From positions 452,891 to 516,890 of the forward strand of contig JAQDQK010000001.1 in assembly GCA_027658995.1 (NCBI GenBank): DNA of 64,000 nucleotides, written 5' to 3'. How positions within the stretch are numbered: the stretch's first letter is position 1; every line of letters starts with the position of its first letter. Of the stretch, positions 21,332 to 30,664 are shown in pieces. This DNA comes from Propionibacteriaceae bacterium AM104-82. GTDB taxonomy: Bacteria; Actinomycetota; Actinomycetes; Propionibacteriales; Propionibacteriaceae. The notes beneath the pieces were generated by a model. It made no database searches, was not told the origin of the DNA, and was given only the letters and a program-made list of their open reading frames with translations. A program made the translations under genes and the position numbers.

Positions 21332-22596
21332 ATCGCCTGCTGCGTCGACGGGATCGCCTCCAGGTCGCACACCTTCAAGTTGGTCACGGGGCATGACTGC
21401 TCCTCAAGCTCGGTCGGGTCGATCGGTTCGTCGCCGATGCCGTACAACTCGGCCATGGCGTGCAGGTACTGGTCGGTGCGACCCCGCTCGGCGGCCAACT
21501 TCGCCCGCGTCGACGGGATGTGGAGCAGGCGGGTCGCCAGCCTGCGCAGCGCGAGCGCCGCGTCGTCGTGGGTCAGCGCGCGCTGCGGGAGCCGGGCGAC
21601 CTCGTCCTCGACCAGCCCCATCATGGCCTCGCGCAGCCCGACGACCGCGGGGTCGACCACGCGCGCCCGCAGCCGGGTGAGCGCCTCGGCGATGCCCTCG
21701 TTGACGATCCGTTGCGCGCGCCGGGTGTCCTCCGCGATGCCGGAGCCGAGCGCGTCCTGGATGGTGGCCAGGTCGACGACGGTGACGCCGGGCAGCATCG
21801 CGACGGACGGGTCGACGTCGCGCTTGAGCGACAGGTCGAGGAACCTGGCGGGCGGGGTCACGTCGTCCGCGCCGATGATCGGGGTGCCGAGCCCCCGGCA
21901 GGTGACCACCAGGTCGGCGTCGGCGACGGCGTCGAGCAGGGATGCGGCGTGCGCGATGGAGTGGCTCTCGGCGAAGTCGGCGCCGCGACCGCTTGAGGAG
22001 TGCACGCTGATGTCGCTCACGCCCCGCTGTCGGAGCGCCGCGACCACGGCACCCGCGTAGGAGCCGGTTCCGACGACAAGCACGCTCGCGCCCTCCCAGT
22101 CCGGCAGCGCGATCAGGTCGAGGCCGGCGGCCACGACCGAGCGGCCCGCGCCCTCGAGGCGCGTCTCCCGCGCGACCCGGCGCGACGTCTTCAGCGCCTC
22201 GTCGACGGCGATGGTCAGGGGGAGCGACGTGTGGCCCGCGCCCTGCGCGTCGCCGAGTGCGCGGCGCAACTGCCCTGCGATCTCGCGCTCGCCGATCACC
22301 ATCGAGTCGAGGCCCGCCGCGACCCGGAACACGTGGCCGAGCGCGGCCTCGCCGAGGAACAGGTCCCAGGCGGGGGCCATGTCGAAGCCCTCGTTCAGGG
22401 CGGCCCGCAGCCCTGCGTTGGGGAGGTCTCCCTCGGTGTCGAGGAGCACCTCGACGCGGTTGCAGGTGCTCAGCACGAGGGCGCCCGTGACACCATCGCA
22501 GGCCCTCAGGCGCTCCGCCGCTCCGTCGAGCGACGCGCTGATTCTCTCGACCTCCGCGAGGCCGTGGCGGTCGTGCTGGATGGAGAAGATGCGCAT
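21328..22596 (-). CDS. hemA: Glutamyl-tRNA reductase
   Basis: HemA reduces glutamyl-tRNA to glutamate-1-semialdehyde, the committed step of tetrapyrrole synthesis. The 422-residue protein has the catalytic cysteine in LVLSTCNRVE (about residues 41-50), the GEREIAGQL motif, an NADPH-binding region LVVGTGSYAGA, and a C-terminal dimerisation helix. The ATG at 22596 gives the normal N-terminus MRIFSI. A TTG 21 bases upstream is less likely. It is divergent from hemE, and the 56 bases between them hold a perfect inverted repeat. Confidence 0.94.
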   Translation of the reverse strand: MRIFSIQHDRHGLAEVERISASLDGAAERLRACDGVTGALVLSTCNRVEVLLDTEGDLPNAGLRAALNEGFDMAPAWDLFLGEAALGHVFRVAAGLDSMVIGEREIAGQLRRALGDAQGAGHTSLPLTIAVDEALKTSRRVARETRLEGAGRSVVAAGLDLIALPDWEGASVLVVGTGSYAGAVVAALRQRGVSDISVHSSSGRGADFAESHSIAHAASLLDAVADADLVVTCRGLGTPIIGADDVTPPARFLDLSLKRDVDPSVAMLPGVTVVDLATIQDALGSGIAEDTRRAQRIVNEGIAEALTRLRARVVDPAVVGLREAMMGLVEDEVARLPQRALTHDDAALALRRLATRLLHIPSTRAKLAAERGRTDQYLHAMAELYGIGDEPIDPTELEEQSCPVTNLKVCDLEAIPSTQQAM

Positions 22597-22652
22597 CGTC
22601 ACAGTGGTGCTATTCAACCACTGCCCCCGGGTACGGCAGAATCGGACTCACC
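22597..22652. promoter_or_regulatory. Divergent hemA/hemE promoter region with inverted repeat
   Basis: CAGTGGT at 22602-22608 and ACCACTG at 22617-22623 form a perfect 7-base inverted repeat with an 8-base spacer. It overlaps a candidate -35 for hemE (TTCAAC at 22613-22618, with CAGAAT at 22637-22642 as -10, spacing 18) and the start region of hemA. One bound protein could therefore control both haem operons. Confidence 0.5.
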
Positions 22653-23660
22653 ATGAGTTCACTCCTCACCGCCCTCAGCGGCCACCGTCCCGCCCGTCTC
22701 CCAGTCTGGTTCATGCGCCAGGCCGGCCGTTCGCTGCCCGAATACCTGGAGGCACGCAAAGGCACCAGCATTCTCGAGGCGTGCCTGAAGCCGGAACTGG
22801 CCGCGGAGATCACGCTGCAGCCGGTCCGCAGGCACGGCGTCGACGCGGCCATCTTCTTCTCCGACATCATGACCCCGCTCGTGCTCGCGGGCGTCGACGT
22901 CGACATCCAGCCCGGCATCGGGCCCGTCATCGCAGAGCCCGTCCGCACCGCGGCCGACGTCGACCGGTTGGTCGCGCACGAGGCTGGCGACCCCTCGGCG
23001 ATCGCGGAGGCCGTCCGGCTCGTCGTGGCCGAGTTGGGGGAGGAGACGCCGCTGATCGGCTTCGCGGGAGCCCCCTTCACGCTCGCCGCCTACCTCGTCG
23101 AGGGCCGCGGCTCCCGCGACCACCTCGCGGCGAGGGCCATGATGCACGCCGATCCCGAAGGGTGGAATCGGCTGCTCGGCTGGTGCGCTGACATCTCCGG
23201 GGCCTTCCTCACGACGCAGGTCGACGCGGGCGCCCGGGCCGTCCAACTGTTCGACTCGTGGGCAGGCTCCCTGACGCGCGCCGACTACTCCAACTATGTA
23301 GCTCCGCACTCCGCACGGACGCTCGCCGCGGTCGAGGGACGCGTACCGCGCATCCACTTCGGCACCGGGACGCTGCACCTGCTCACCGACATGGCAGCAC
23401 TCGGCGTCGAGGCCATGGGCATCGACTACCGCACCCCGCTGGATGAGGCGGCCTGGCTGCTGCCCGGCATTCCGCTGCAGGGCAACATCGACCCGGCGCT
23501 GCTCGCCGCCGGCTGGGACGCGCTGCGGGCCCACGCCGCCGACGTCGTCGACCGGGGACGGGCCGCCCCCGCGCACGTCGTCAACCTGGGCCACGGCGTT
23601 CCCCCCACCACCGACCCCGGAGTGCTGACCGAGCTGGTCGCATTCCTGCACGAGCTGTGA
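22653..23660 (+). CDS. hemE: Uroporphyrinogen decarboxylase
   Basis: HemE converts uroporphyrinogen III to coproporphyrinogen III. The 335-residue protein has the N-terminal signature VWFMRQAGRSLPEY (about residues 18-31), the catalytic Asp in FFSDIMTPL, GFAGAPFTLA, and the ending NLGHGVPPTTDP. It is the first gene of the plus-strand haem operon and ends in a GTGA overlap with the oxidase gene. Confidence 0.97.
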   Translation: MSSLLTALSGHRPARLPVWFMRQAGRSLPEYLEARKGTSILEACLKPELAAEITLQPVRRHGVDAAIFFSDIMTPLVLAGVDVDIQPGIGPVIAEPVRTAADVDRLVAHEAGDPSAIAEAVRLVVAELGEETPLIGFAGAPFTLAAYLVEGRGSRDHLAARAMMHADPEGWNRLLGWCADISGAFLTTQVDAGARAVQLFDSWAGSLTRADYSNYVAPHSARTLAAVEGRVPRIHFGTGTLHLLTDMAALGVEAMGIDYRTPLDEAAWLLPGIPLQGNIDPALLAAGWDALRAHAADVVDRGRAAPAHVVNLGHGVPPTTDPGVLTELVAFLHEL

Positions 23661-24940
23661 GCGCCGTCATCGTCGTCGGCGGCGGGCTCGCCGGCCTGCT
23701 GACCGCCTACCGACTCACTCAGGCGGGCCACCGCGTCGCCGTCCGCGAGGCCGCGCCCCGCTGGGGAGGCATGATCGCGCCCGTCGAGGTGGCGGGCCTG
23801 CTCGTCGACTCCGGCGCCGAGGCCTACGCCACGCGCGGCGGCCATGGGCGCGCCCTCAGCGACGAACTGGGCCTCGAGGTCGCCGCGCCCGAGGGGACCC
23901 CGCACGTGTGGTGGTCCGAGCGCGCCTGGCCGATGGCCGACGGCCTGCTCGGCATCCCGGGCGACCTCGACGACCCGGCTCTCGGCGTGCTCAGCGATGC
24001 CGAACGTGACCGCCTCGCAGCCGACCTCACCATGGACCCCTCGATCGGGCACGAGGCTCACACCATCGGCGACCTGGCCCGGATCCGCCTCGGCGAGGGG
24101 GCGCTGCACAAACTGGTCGAGCCCGTCGCGACCGGCATCTACGCCACCGGGGCCGAGCACCTGCCGCTCGCGGCCGTCGCGCCCGGCATCCACGAGGCCA
24201 TCGCGGCGGAGGGCTCGCTGATCGGGGCCGTCGCCAGCCTGAAGGCGCACCGCGGCTCCGCCGTCGAGCAGCCGGTTGGGGGCATGTTCCGGCTCATCGA
24301 GACGCTGGTGGATCGCGTCGAGGACCTGGGAGCCGACATCCGCGCGGCCGCGCCCATCGCGCACCTGAGGCGCAGCGGCCACGGCCTCGCGGCGCACACC
24401 CACGACGGGGAGAACCTGGCGGCGGACCGGATCGTGGTCGCCACCACGGCTGCCGTGTCGGAGCACCTGCTGCGCGACCTCGGCGTCACCTTCGTCGCAC
24501 CGCCGGTGAACAAGGCCCGCCAGGCGATCCTCGCGCTCGACAACCCGGCGCTGCGGGAGCATCCCGTCGGCTCGGGCGTGCTGGTCGCCAGCCGCGGCGA
24601 GGTCCGTGCAAAGGCGCTGACGCACTACTCGGCGAAATGGCCGTGGGCGCGCGAGGCGGGCCTGGAGGTGGTGCGGATCTCGTACCCCGAGCATGTCTTC
24701 CCGACCAGGCAGGAGATCCTCGCCGACGCATCGAAGCTGACCGGGGTCGCCGTCAGCGACGCGCAGGTCAAGGGGCTGGCCTCGGTCGGCTGGGACGCCA
24801 TGCCCACCCGCATCGAGGCCGCGAACCGGGACTACCTCGTCGAGCAGGCCGCATCAGTCGGCGTCGACCTGGTCGGCGCATGGCTCGACGGCAACGGCGT
24901 CGCGTCCGTGATCGCGGGCACCCGGCGGGTGGTCGCGTGA
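23657..24940 (+). CDS. hemY: Coproporphyrinogen III oxidase, oxygen-dependent (HemY/CgoX type)
   Basis: This 427-residue FAD protein has the N-terminal dinucleotide motif VGGGLAGLLTAYRL and the C-terminal block VGAWLDGNGVASVI typical of the HemY/CgoX family. In organisms with HemQ it oxidises coproporphyrinogen III to coproporphyrin III, not protoporphyrinogen. It is somewhat shorter than the usual 450-470 residues. The GTG at 23657 overlaps the hemE stop, and its stop overlaps the hemCD start, so all three are probably translated together. Confidence 0.9.
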   Translation: MSAVIVVGGGLAGLLTAYRLTQAGHRVAVREAAPRWGGMIAPVEVAGLLVDSGAEAYATRGGHGRALSDELGLEVAAPEGTPHVWWSERAWPMADGLLGIPGDLDDPALGVLSDAERDRLAADLTMDPSIGHEAHTIGDLARIRLGEGALHKLVEPVATGIYATGAEHLPLAAVAPGIHEAIAAEGSLIGAVASLKAHRGSAVEQPVGGMFRLIETLVDRVEDLGADIRAAAPIAHLRRSGHGLAAHTHDGENLAADRIVVATTAAVSEHLLRDLGVTFVAPPVNKARQAILALDNPALREHPVGSGVLVASRGEVRAKALTHYSAKWPWAREAGLEVVRISYPEHVFPTRQEILADASKLTGVAVSDAQVKGLASVGWDAMPTRIEAANRDYLVEQAASVGVDLVGAWLDGNGVASVIAGTRRVVA

Positions 24941-26562
24941 GGCTCCGCCTCGGCACCCGCGGGTCGGCCCTGGCCGTCGCGCAGTCCGAACAGGTCGCCG
25001 ACCGGCTCCGGGCGCTCGGCCACGACGTGACGCTCGTGCGGGTCAAGACCCGCGGCGACGTCACGCAGGGCTCGCTGGCCCGCACCGGGTCGCTCGGCGT
25101 GTTCGCCGCGGAACTGCGCACCGCCCTGCTCGACGGGACCTGCGACTTCGCCGTCCATTCGCTGAAGGACCTTCCGGTCGAGCAGGTCGAGGGGTTGGTG
25201 ATCGCGGCGATCCCGACCAGGGCCGATCCGGGCGACGCCCTGTGCGCCCGCGACGGCCTGACGTTCGCCGACCTGCCGCCCGGCTCCCGCGTCGGGACCG
25301 GATCGCCTCGCCGCGTCGCGCAGTTGCGGGGGCTGCGGCCCGACCTCAGCTACGTCGACGTGCGCGGCAACGTCGGCACCCGGCTGGCGCGCGTCGCCGC
25401 GGGCGACCTGGACGCCGTCGTGCTCGCCGCCGCCGGCCTGGCGCGGCTCGGCCTGTCGGAGCACGCAACCGACGCCCTCGCCATCCTTCCGGCGCCGGGA
25501 CAGGGCGCGCTCGCGCTTGAGTGCAGGGCCGACCGCGCCGAGGTCGCACAGGCGCTCGCGGCGCTTGAGGACTCGGAGACGCGCCTCGCGGTGACGGCGG
25601 AGCGGGACCTGCTCGCCGCGCTCGGTGGGGGCTGCGCGGCCCCGATCGCGGCGTTCGGCCGCGACGGTCGGCTGGAGGCTGGCGTCTTCTCGCTCGACGG
25701 CGCGTCCGCCGCGCGGGTGGCGATCGATCTCGGGCCCGGTGCCGGACGGGCCGCAGCCGACCTGCTGCTGGCCGACGGCGCGGCGGGCGTTGCGAACCTC
25801 GCCGCCACCCGAGAGTCGCGCCTCGCCGACCTGCACGACGACTCCTCCCTGTGGGGTGGGCCCGCCGTGCTCGCGGGCACCAGGGTCCTGCTTCCCCGGG
25901 CCGACGGCGCGCTGGCCGACGGGATCCGCGCCGCGGGTGCCGAGGTGGTTGCCGTCCCGTTGCAGCGCACCGTCGCGATCCGACCCGCCGACTGGCCGAC
26001 GGACGCCGACTGGGTCGCACTGACCTCGCCGGCGACGCTCGACGTGCTCGAAGAACTGGGGCTGCGGCTTCCAGCGGGCGCCCGGATCGCCGCGGTCGGC
26101 TCGGGCACCGCCCGCTCCGCGGCCGCGCACGGGCTCACCGTCGACCTGCTGCCAACAGGCGGGGCCGGAAGCGCCCGCGCGCTGCTCGACGCCTGGCCGG
26201 AGGGCTCCGACCGGATCCTGATTCCCAGCTCCGCGCGGGCCTCCGGGGAACTCGCCGCCGGGCTGCTGGCCAAGGGCCACGACGTCACTGCTGTGGATGT
26301 GTATACGGTGGAGGCGTTGCCGACGGCGCCCGAGGCCGTGGCCGACGAGTACCGCGGCGCGATGTTCGACGTCGTGGTGCTGACCTCCGGATCGGTCGCC
26401 GAGGCGGTCGATCTGCTGCTCGGCTGGCCCTCCGGGACAAGGGTGGTGGCGCTCGGGGAGCCGTCTGCCGCCGCGCTGGTGGCGCTGGGCGTGACGCCTG
26501 ACGCCGTCGCCGCGACGCAGGACGCGGCGGGCGTGATCGCCGCGATCGCGACGACGCTGTGA
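24937..26562 (+). CDS. hemCD: Fused hydroxymethylbilane synthase and uroporphyrinogen-III synthase
   Basis: The 541-residue product joins HemC (about residues 1-305) to HemD (about 313-541). The HemC part keeps the substrate and catalytic residues: GTRGS, HSLKD (Asp about residue 78), PRR at 124-126, DVRGNVGTR with Arg143 and Arg149, and Cys233 in LGGGCAAP, which carries the dipyrromethane cofactor. The HemD part keeps the conserved Tyr in VDVYTVEALP. The fusion would hand unstable hydroxymethylbilane directly to the cyclising domain. The GTG at 24937 overlaps the hemY stop by four bases. A degenerate paralogue is encoded at 28889. Confidence 0.95.
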   Translation: MRLRLGTRGSALAVAQSEQVADRLRALGHDVTLVRVKTRGDVTQGSLARTGSLGVFAAELRTALLDGTCDFAVHSLKDLPVEQVEGLVIAAIPTRADPGDALCARDGLTFADLPPGSRVGTGSPRRVAQLRGLRPDLSYVDVRGNVGTRLARVAAGDLDAVVLAAAGLARLGLSEHATDALAILPAPGQGALALECRADRAEVAQALAALEDSETRLAVTAERDLLAALGGGCAAPIAAFGRDGRLEAGVFSLDGASAARVAIDLGPGAGRAAADLLLADGAAGVANLAATRESRLADLHDDSSLWGGPAVLAGTRVLLPRADGALADGIRAAGAEVVAVPLQRTVAIRPADWPTDADWVALTSPATLDVLEELGLRLPAGARIAAVGSGTARSAAAHGLTVDLLPTGGAGSARALLDAWPEGSDRILIPSSARASGELAAGLLAKGHDVTAVDVYTVEALPTAPEAVADEYRGAMFDVVVLTSGSVAEAVDLLLGWPSGTRVVALGEPSAAALVALGVTPDAVAATQDAAGVIAAIATTL

Positions 26563-26581
26563 TGTTGACGACGCTGTGATG
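26550..26581 (+). repeat. Short tandem repeat at the hemCD-hemB junction
   Basis: The 15-base unit starting GACGACGCTGTGATG occurs at 26550-26564 and again at 26567-26581, a period of 17 bases. The first copy includes the hemCD stop codon, and the second lies just before the hemB ribosome site. It is probably a local slippage duplication. Confidence 0.7.
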
Positions 26582-26593
26582 ATGAGGAGAGAG

Positions 26594-27559
26594 ATGCCGA
26601 GGATTCGACCGAGGAGGCTGCGCGGCACCCCCGCCATGCGCACGCTGGTGCGTGAGGTCGAGGTGCGGGGCTCGCAACTGGTGCTCCCGATGTTCGTGGG
26701 CGAGCGGGCCGCGGACATCTCGTCGATGCCCGGCGTGCGTCGCCACGACCTCGACTCGCTGCGTCGCGCCGCCGGGTCGGCCGTCGCCGCCGGGGTCGGA
26801 GGGCTGATGCTGTTCGGGGTGCCCGACGACGCGGACAAGGACGACGCCGGATCGCAGGGACTGGCGACCGACGGAATCCTGCAGCGCGGACTGAGGGCGC
26901 TGCGCGAGGAGGTCGGAGACTCCACCGTCATCATGGCCGACACCTGCCTTGACGAGTTCACCTCGCACGGCCACTGCGGCCTCCTGCTGCCCGATGGCTC
27001 CGTCGACAACGACGCCACCGTGACGTCCTACGTCGAGATGGCCATCGCGCAGGCCGAGGCGGGCGCGCACGTCGTGTCGCCGTCGGGGATGATGGACGGC
27101 CAGGTCGACGCGATCCGGCAGGGCCTCGACGAGGCGGGCCACGACGGCGTCGCGATCCTCGCCTACGCGGCCAAGTACGCCTCATCCTTCTACGGGCCGT
27201 TCCGCGAGGCCGTGACCAGTTCGCTGCAGGGCGACCGTAAGAGCTACCAGCAGGACCCGGCCAACCGCCGCGAGGGCCTGCGCGAGGCGCTCCTCGACCT
27301 GGCCGAGGGCGCCGACATGGTGATGGTCAAGCCCGCCGGCTACTACCTTGACGTGCTCTCCGACGTGGCTGCCGTCTCGGATGTGCCTGTCGCTGCCTAC
27401 CAGGTCTCCGGCGAGTACTCGATGATCGAGGCGGCCGCGGAGCGCGGCTGGATCGACCGGAGGCGCGCCGTCGAGGAGTCCGTGACCGCCATCGTGCGTG
27501 CGGGGGCAGACATCGTGTTGACCTACTGGGCCGAGGAGATGGCTGGATGGCTGAAGTGA
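26594..27559 (+). CDS. hemB: Porphobilinogen synthase (delta-aminolevulinic acid dehydratase)
   Basis: HemB condenses two 5-aminolevulinate molecules to porphobilinogen. The 321-residue product has the Schiff-base lysines in [13 protein letters not shown] and [10 protein letters not shown]. Its metal loop reads [14 protein letters not shown]: the first and last cysteines of the usual zinc triad are present, but the middle one is Asp, a hybrid between zinc- and magnesium-type enzymes. The ATG at 26594 is chosen because AGGAG lies just upstream. Earlier GTG/ATG codons at 26576-26582 would add a short tail. It overlaps hemL by 13 bases. Confidence 0.94.
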   Translation: MPRIRPRRLRGTPAMRTLVREVEVRGSQLVLPMFVGERAADISSMPGVRRHDLDSLRRAAGSAVAAGVGGLMLFGVPDDADKDDAGSQGLATDGILQRGLRALREEVGDSTVIMADTCLDEFTSHGHCGLLLPDGSVDNDATVTSYVEMAIAQAEAGAHVVSPSGMMDGQVDAIRQGLDEAGHDGVAILAYAAKYASSFYGPFREAVTSSLQGDRKSYQQDPANRREGLREALLDLAEGADMVMVKPAGYYLDVLSDVAAVSDVPVAAYQVSGEYSMIEAAAERGWIDRRRAVEESVTAIVRAGADIVLTYWAEEMAGWLK

Positions 27560-28857
27560 CCGGCGTGACAGACCATGTGACGGACGACCTGTTCGCGCAC
27601 GCCCGAGAGGTGATCCCCGGCGGGGTGTCCTCGCCGGTGCGCGGCTACGGATCGGTCGGCGGCACGCCCGTGTTCGTGGCCTCCGCGTCCGGTCCGTACA
27701 TCACCGGCGTCGACGGCCGTCGCTACGTCGACCTCGTCTGCTCGTGGGGCCCGGCGCTGCTCGGGCACGCGCACCCCGAGGTGGTCGCGGCGGTGCAGGA
27801 CGCGGCGTCGCGTGGGCTGTCGTTCGGCGCCCCGACCGCCGCGGAGGTCGAACTGGCCGACGCGGTGCGCTCGCGGGTGCCTGTCGCCGAGCAGGTGCGG
27901 TTCGTGTCGACCGGAACCGAGGCCACCATGACCGCGATCCGGCTCGCGCGGGCCGCCACCGGGCGCGACGCCATCGTCAAGTTCGCCGGCTGTTACCACG
28001 GCCACAGCGACGCGCTGCTCGCCGAGGCGGGCTCCGGGGTCGCGACGCAGGGCCTGCCCGGCTCCGCGGGCGTCACCAAGGCCGCCGCGGGCGACACGAT
28101 CGTCGTCGGCTACAACGACCTGGAGGCGCTCGAGGCGGTCTTCGCCGAGGCTGGGGACCGGATCGCGGCCGTCATCACGGAGGCCGCGCCCGCCAACATG
28201 GGCGTTGTCGCGCCCCAGCCCGGCTTCAACGCGGCGTTGCGCGACCTGACGTCGCGGTACGGGGCCCTGCTGATCGTCGACGAGGTGCTGACCGGATTTC
28301 GCGTCAGCCCCGGCGGCTGGCTCGGGCTCGACGGCGGCTACGCGCCGGACCTTGTCACCTTCGGCAAGGTCATCGGCGGCGGGATGCCGCTCGCGGCGCT
28401 GGGAGGTCGCGCCGACCTGATGCAACTGCTTGCCCCTGTCGGACCCGTCTACCAGGCGGGCACCCTTTCGGGGAACCCGCTTGCCACCGCCGCGGGGCTC
28501 GCCACGCTGCGACTTGCGGACGACGCCGTCTACGCCACCGTCGACGCGCGCTCGCTCCAGCTGCAGGCGGCCGTCGCCGACGCGTTGAGCGCCGCCTCGG
28601 TGCCGCACCACATCTCGACGGCGGGCAGCCTGTTCTCGGTGTTCTTCCGTGAGGGGGCCGTCGCGAACTACGCAGACGCGAAGGCACAGGACCAGGCGGC
28701 GTTCGCCCGGTTCTTCCACTCCATGCTCGATTCCGGGGTGGCGCTGCCGCCGTCGGCCTTCGAGGCGTGGTTCCTGTCCGCCGCGCACGACGACGTGGCT
28801 ATGGGTCGGATTGTCGAGGCTCTTCCGGGGGCCGCGCGGGCAGCCGCGCATTCATGA
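27547..28857 (+). CDS. hemL: Glutamate-1-semialdehyde 2,1-aminomutase
   Basis: HemL is the PLP enzyme that turns glutamate-1-semialdehyde, the HemA product, into 5-aminolevulinate. The 436-residue protein has PGGVSSPVR near its start, the STGTEA loop, [10 protein letters not shown], and the PLP lysine in [10 protein letters not shown] (about residue 278). The ATG at 27547 lies inside the end of hemB. Its presence beside hemA shows that aminolevulinate is made by the C5 pathway. Confidence 0.97.
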   Translation: MAEVTGVTDHVTDDLFAHAREVIPGGVSSPVRGYGSVGGTPVFVASASGPYITGVDGRRYVDLVCSWGPALLGHAHPEVVAAVQDAASRGLSFGAPTAAEVELADAVRSRVPVAEQVRFVSTGTEATMTAIRLARAATGRDAIVKFAGCYHGHSDALLAEAGSGVATQGLPGSAGVTKAAAGDTIVVGYNDLEALEAVFAEAGDRIAAVITEAAPANMGVVAPQPGFNAALRDLTSRYGALLIVDEVLTGFRVSPGGWLGLDGGYAPDLVTFGKVIGGGMPLAALGGRADLMQLLAPVGPVYQAGTLSGNPLATAAGLATLRLADDAVYATVDARSLQLQAAVADALSAASVPHHISTAGSLFSVFFREGAVANYADAKAQDQAAFARFFHSMLDSGVALPPSAFEAWFLSAAHDDVAMGRIVEALPGAARAAAHS

Positions 28858-28888
28858 GAAACTTGGTCGTCGCAAGAGGGAAGGATCA

Positions 28889-30562
28889 ATGGTGAAGCTT
28901 CGATTGGGCACGCGCGGGTCCGCGCTGGCGTTGGCACGCTCCGAGAGGGTTGCCGAGCAGTTGCGGGGCGCGGGGCATGAGGTGGAGGTCGTGCGCGTCG
29001 CCACTTCGGGCGCCGACTCGAACCACATGCCGGACGGGTACTCCGTCGTCGTGTTTGCGAAGGAACTGCGTGAGGCGTTGCGGTCGGGGGAGTGTGACGT
29101 CGTCGTCCACTCCATCAAGGACATCCCGCTGACGGACGAGCCGGACGGGCTGACCTTCCCGGCGGTGCTCGCCCGCGGGGACCACCGCGACGCGCTCGTC
29201 ACCTTGAAGGGCGTCCCCCTGTCGGCGCTGCCGCGCAAGTCGCGCATCGGCGTCACGTCGCTGCGGCGGATGGCGCAACTGCGCGCGCTCCGCCCCGACC
29301 TGACGTTCATCGACGTCGGCGGCACCCTTGAGGAACGGCTCCGACGCCTGGAGCCCGGCGACCTGGACGGCGTCGTGCTGTCGGCCGCAGGCCTGAAGGC
29401 GCTCGGCCTCGAGGACCGCGTCTCCGAGTACCTGCCGATCCTTCCCGCGCCCGGCCAGGGCGCGCTTGCGCTCGAGTGCCGCGCCGACGACACCGACCTG
29501 GTCAAGGCGCTCGACGAGTTCGACGACATCGAGACCCGGATCTGCATCGACGCGGAGCGCGCCGTGCTGACCGGCCTCGGCACCACCTACGTCGCCCCCG
29601 TGGGGGCGCTCGCGTCGCGTCGCGGCATCCTCGGCCTCAAGGCGGGCGTTTTCTCCATCGACGGCACCAAGCGCGTCGTGCTGGAGATCGGCCTTCCGAC
29701 CTCCGAACTGCACGCGCAGCGCACCGGCCACAACGTCGCCCACGCGCTGCTGCAGCGCAAGGCCGAGCGGTTCTTCTCGCCTGAGGCGATCGCCAACATC
29801 GACCTGTCGGAGGAGCACGACGACGAGTCGATCTTCATCGAGAGCGCCGCAGACGACGACCGCATCCGGCTCCTGCTGCCGCGCCAGGAGGGTCGCCTGG
29901 CCCAGACGCTGCGTTCCAACGACCTGCGCGTCGACACCGCGACCCTGCAGGAGGCCAAGCTCGTCAACGCCGACAACATCATGCCGTGGGGCGACTGGGT
30001 GGTCATCCCGTCGGCCCAGACGATGTGGGCGCTGCGCGAGCGCGGCTGGGACGTCCCCGAGTCCAAGAAGATCGCCGCCATGGGCAGCACGACCCGCCAG
30101 GTCGTGGAGGAGGCCGGCTACGCCGTCGACCTGAGCCCCGAGGGCACCGCGAGCTCCGTCGCGCTCGTCGACGCGTTCCCAGTCGCCGAGGGGGAGCAGC
30201 GCGTCGTGATCGTGTGCGCCGACCAACTGTCCACGAAGCTGGAGGACGGCCTGCGGCAGAAGGGCTACACCGTCGAGCGCTGCGAGATCTACACGATGGC
30301 CGACGTCGAGGAGATCTACCCGGAGCTCAAGGAGAAGTGGGACGACGGCGCCTGGGACGCGATCCTGCTCAGCCAGCCCTCGCTCGCCGACGCCTACGTG
30401 AACCTGCTCGGCCACCGCGACGACGTCTCCGTCCTCGCCTGGGACGAGCCGACCGCCGACGCCCTGAAGGCCGCTGGGGTGCCGGTCCTGGACATCGCGA
30501 TGTCGAAGGACCACTTCGGCGTCGCGGCGCTTGCCCGCACCTTGAAGAAGGCCCGCGGATAG
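28889..30562 (+). CDS. Degenerate HemC-HemD paralogue lacking the cofactor cysteine
   Basis: This 557-residue protein is colinear with the fused HemCD at 24937: GTRGS at residues 7-11, HSIKD with Asp78, SLRR, LPAPGQGALALECRAD, and a HemD-like C-terminal half from about residue 325. Two key HemC residues are lost. The cofactor-carrying cysteine is Tyr234 (GTTYVAP instead of GGGCAAP), and the first arginine of the DVRGNVGTR segment is Gly144, while the following Arg150 stays. It therefore should not assemble dipyrromethane in the normal way. An acidic linker (about 302-325) joins the halves. The reading frame is intact with a good ribosome site (AGAGGGAAGG), so it is not a decaying gene. A regulatory, scaffolding or partner role is possible. 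Confidence 0.85.
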   Translation: MVKLRLGTRGSALALARSERVAEQLRGAGHEVEVVRVATSGADSNHMPDGYSVVVFAKELREALRSGECDVVVHSIKDIPLTDEPDGLTFPAVLARGDHRDALVTLKGVPLSALPRKSRIGVTSLRRMAQLRALRPDLTFIDVGGTLEERLRRLEPGDLDGVVLSAAGLKALGLEDRVSEYLPILPAPGQGALALECRADDTDLVKALDEFDDIETRICIDAERAVLTGLGTTYVAPVGALASRRGILGLKAGVFSIDGTKRVVLEIGLPTSELHAQRTGHNVAHALLQRKAERFFSPEAIANIDLSEEHDDESIFIESAADDDRIRLLLPRQEGRLAQTLRSNDLRVDTATLQEAKLVNADNIMPWGDWVVIPSAQTMWALRERGWDVPESKKIAAMGSTTRQVVEEAGYAVDLSPEGTASSVALVDAFPVAEGEQRVVIVCADQLSTKLEDGLRQKGYTVERCEIYTMADVEEIYPELKEKWDDGAWDAILLSQPSLADAYVNLLGHRDDVSVLAWDEPTADALKAAGVPVLDIAMSKDHFGVAALARTLKKARG

Positions 30563-30576
30563 CCGATTCTGAGCGT

Positions 30577-30614
30577 GAAAATCGGGTCTGGGCACCACCC
30601 CAGGCCCGATTTTC
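30577..30614. terminator. Strong terminator at the end of the haem operon
   Basis: A 16-base-pair stem with one G-U wobble joins 30577-30592 to 30599-30614 around a CACCAC loop. It starts with GAAAA and ends with TTTTC, so it can terminate from both directions. Confidence 0.9.
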
Positions 30615-30632
30615 CATGTCGGGCGAAGTGCG

Positions 30633-30638
30633 CTAGAG
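30633..30638 (+). promoter_or_regulatory. Promoter of tRNA-Ala
   Basis: TAGAGT at 30633-30638 resembles a -10 box, with TTTCCA at 30611-30616 a possible -35 at 16-base spacing. It lies 27 bases before the tRNA. Confidence 0.45.
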
Positions 30639-30664
30639 TTCTTCGAGTCGCCGCAAGACGACCT

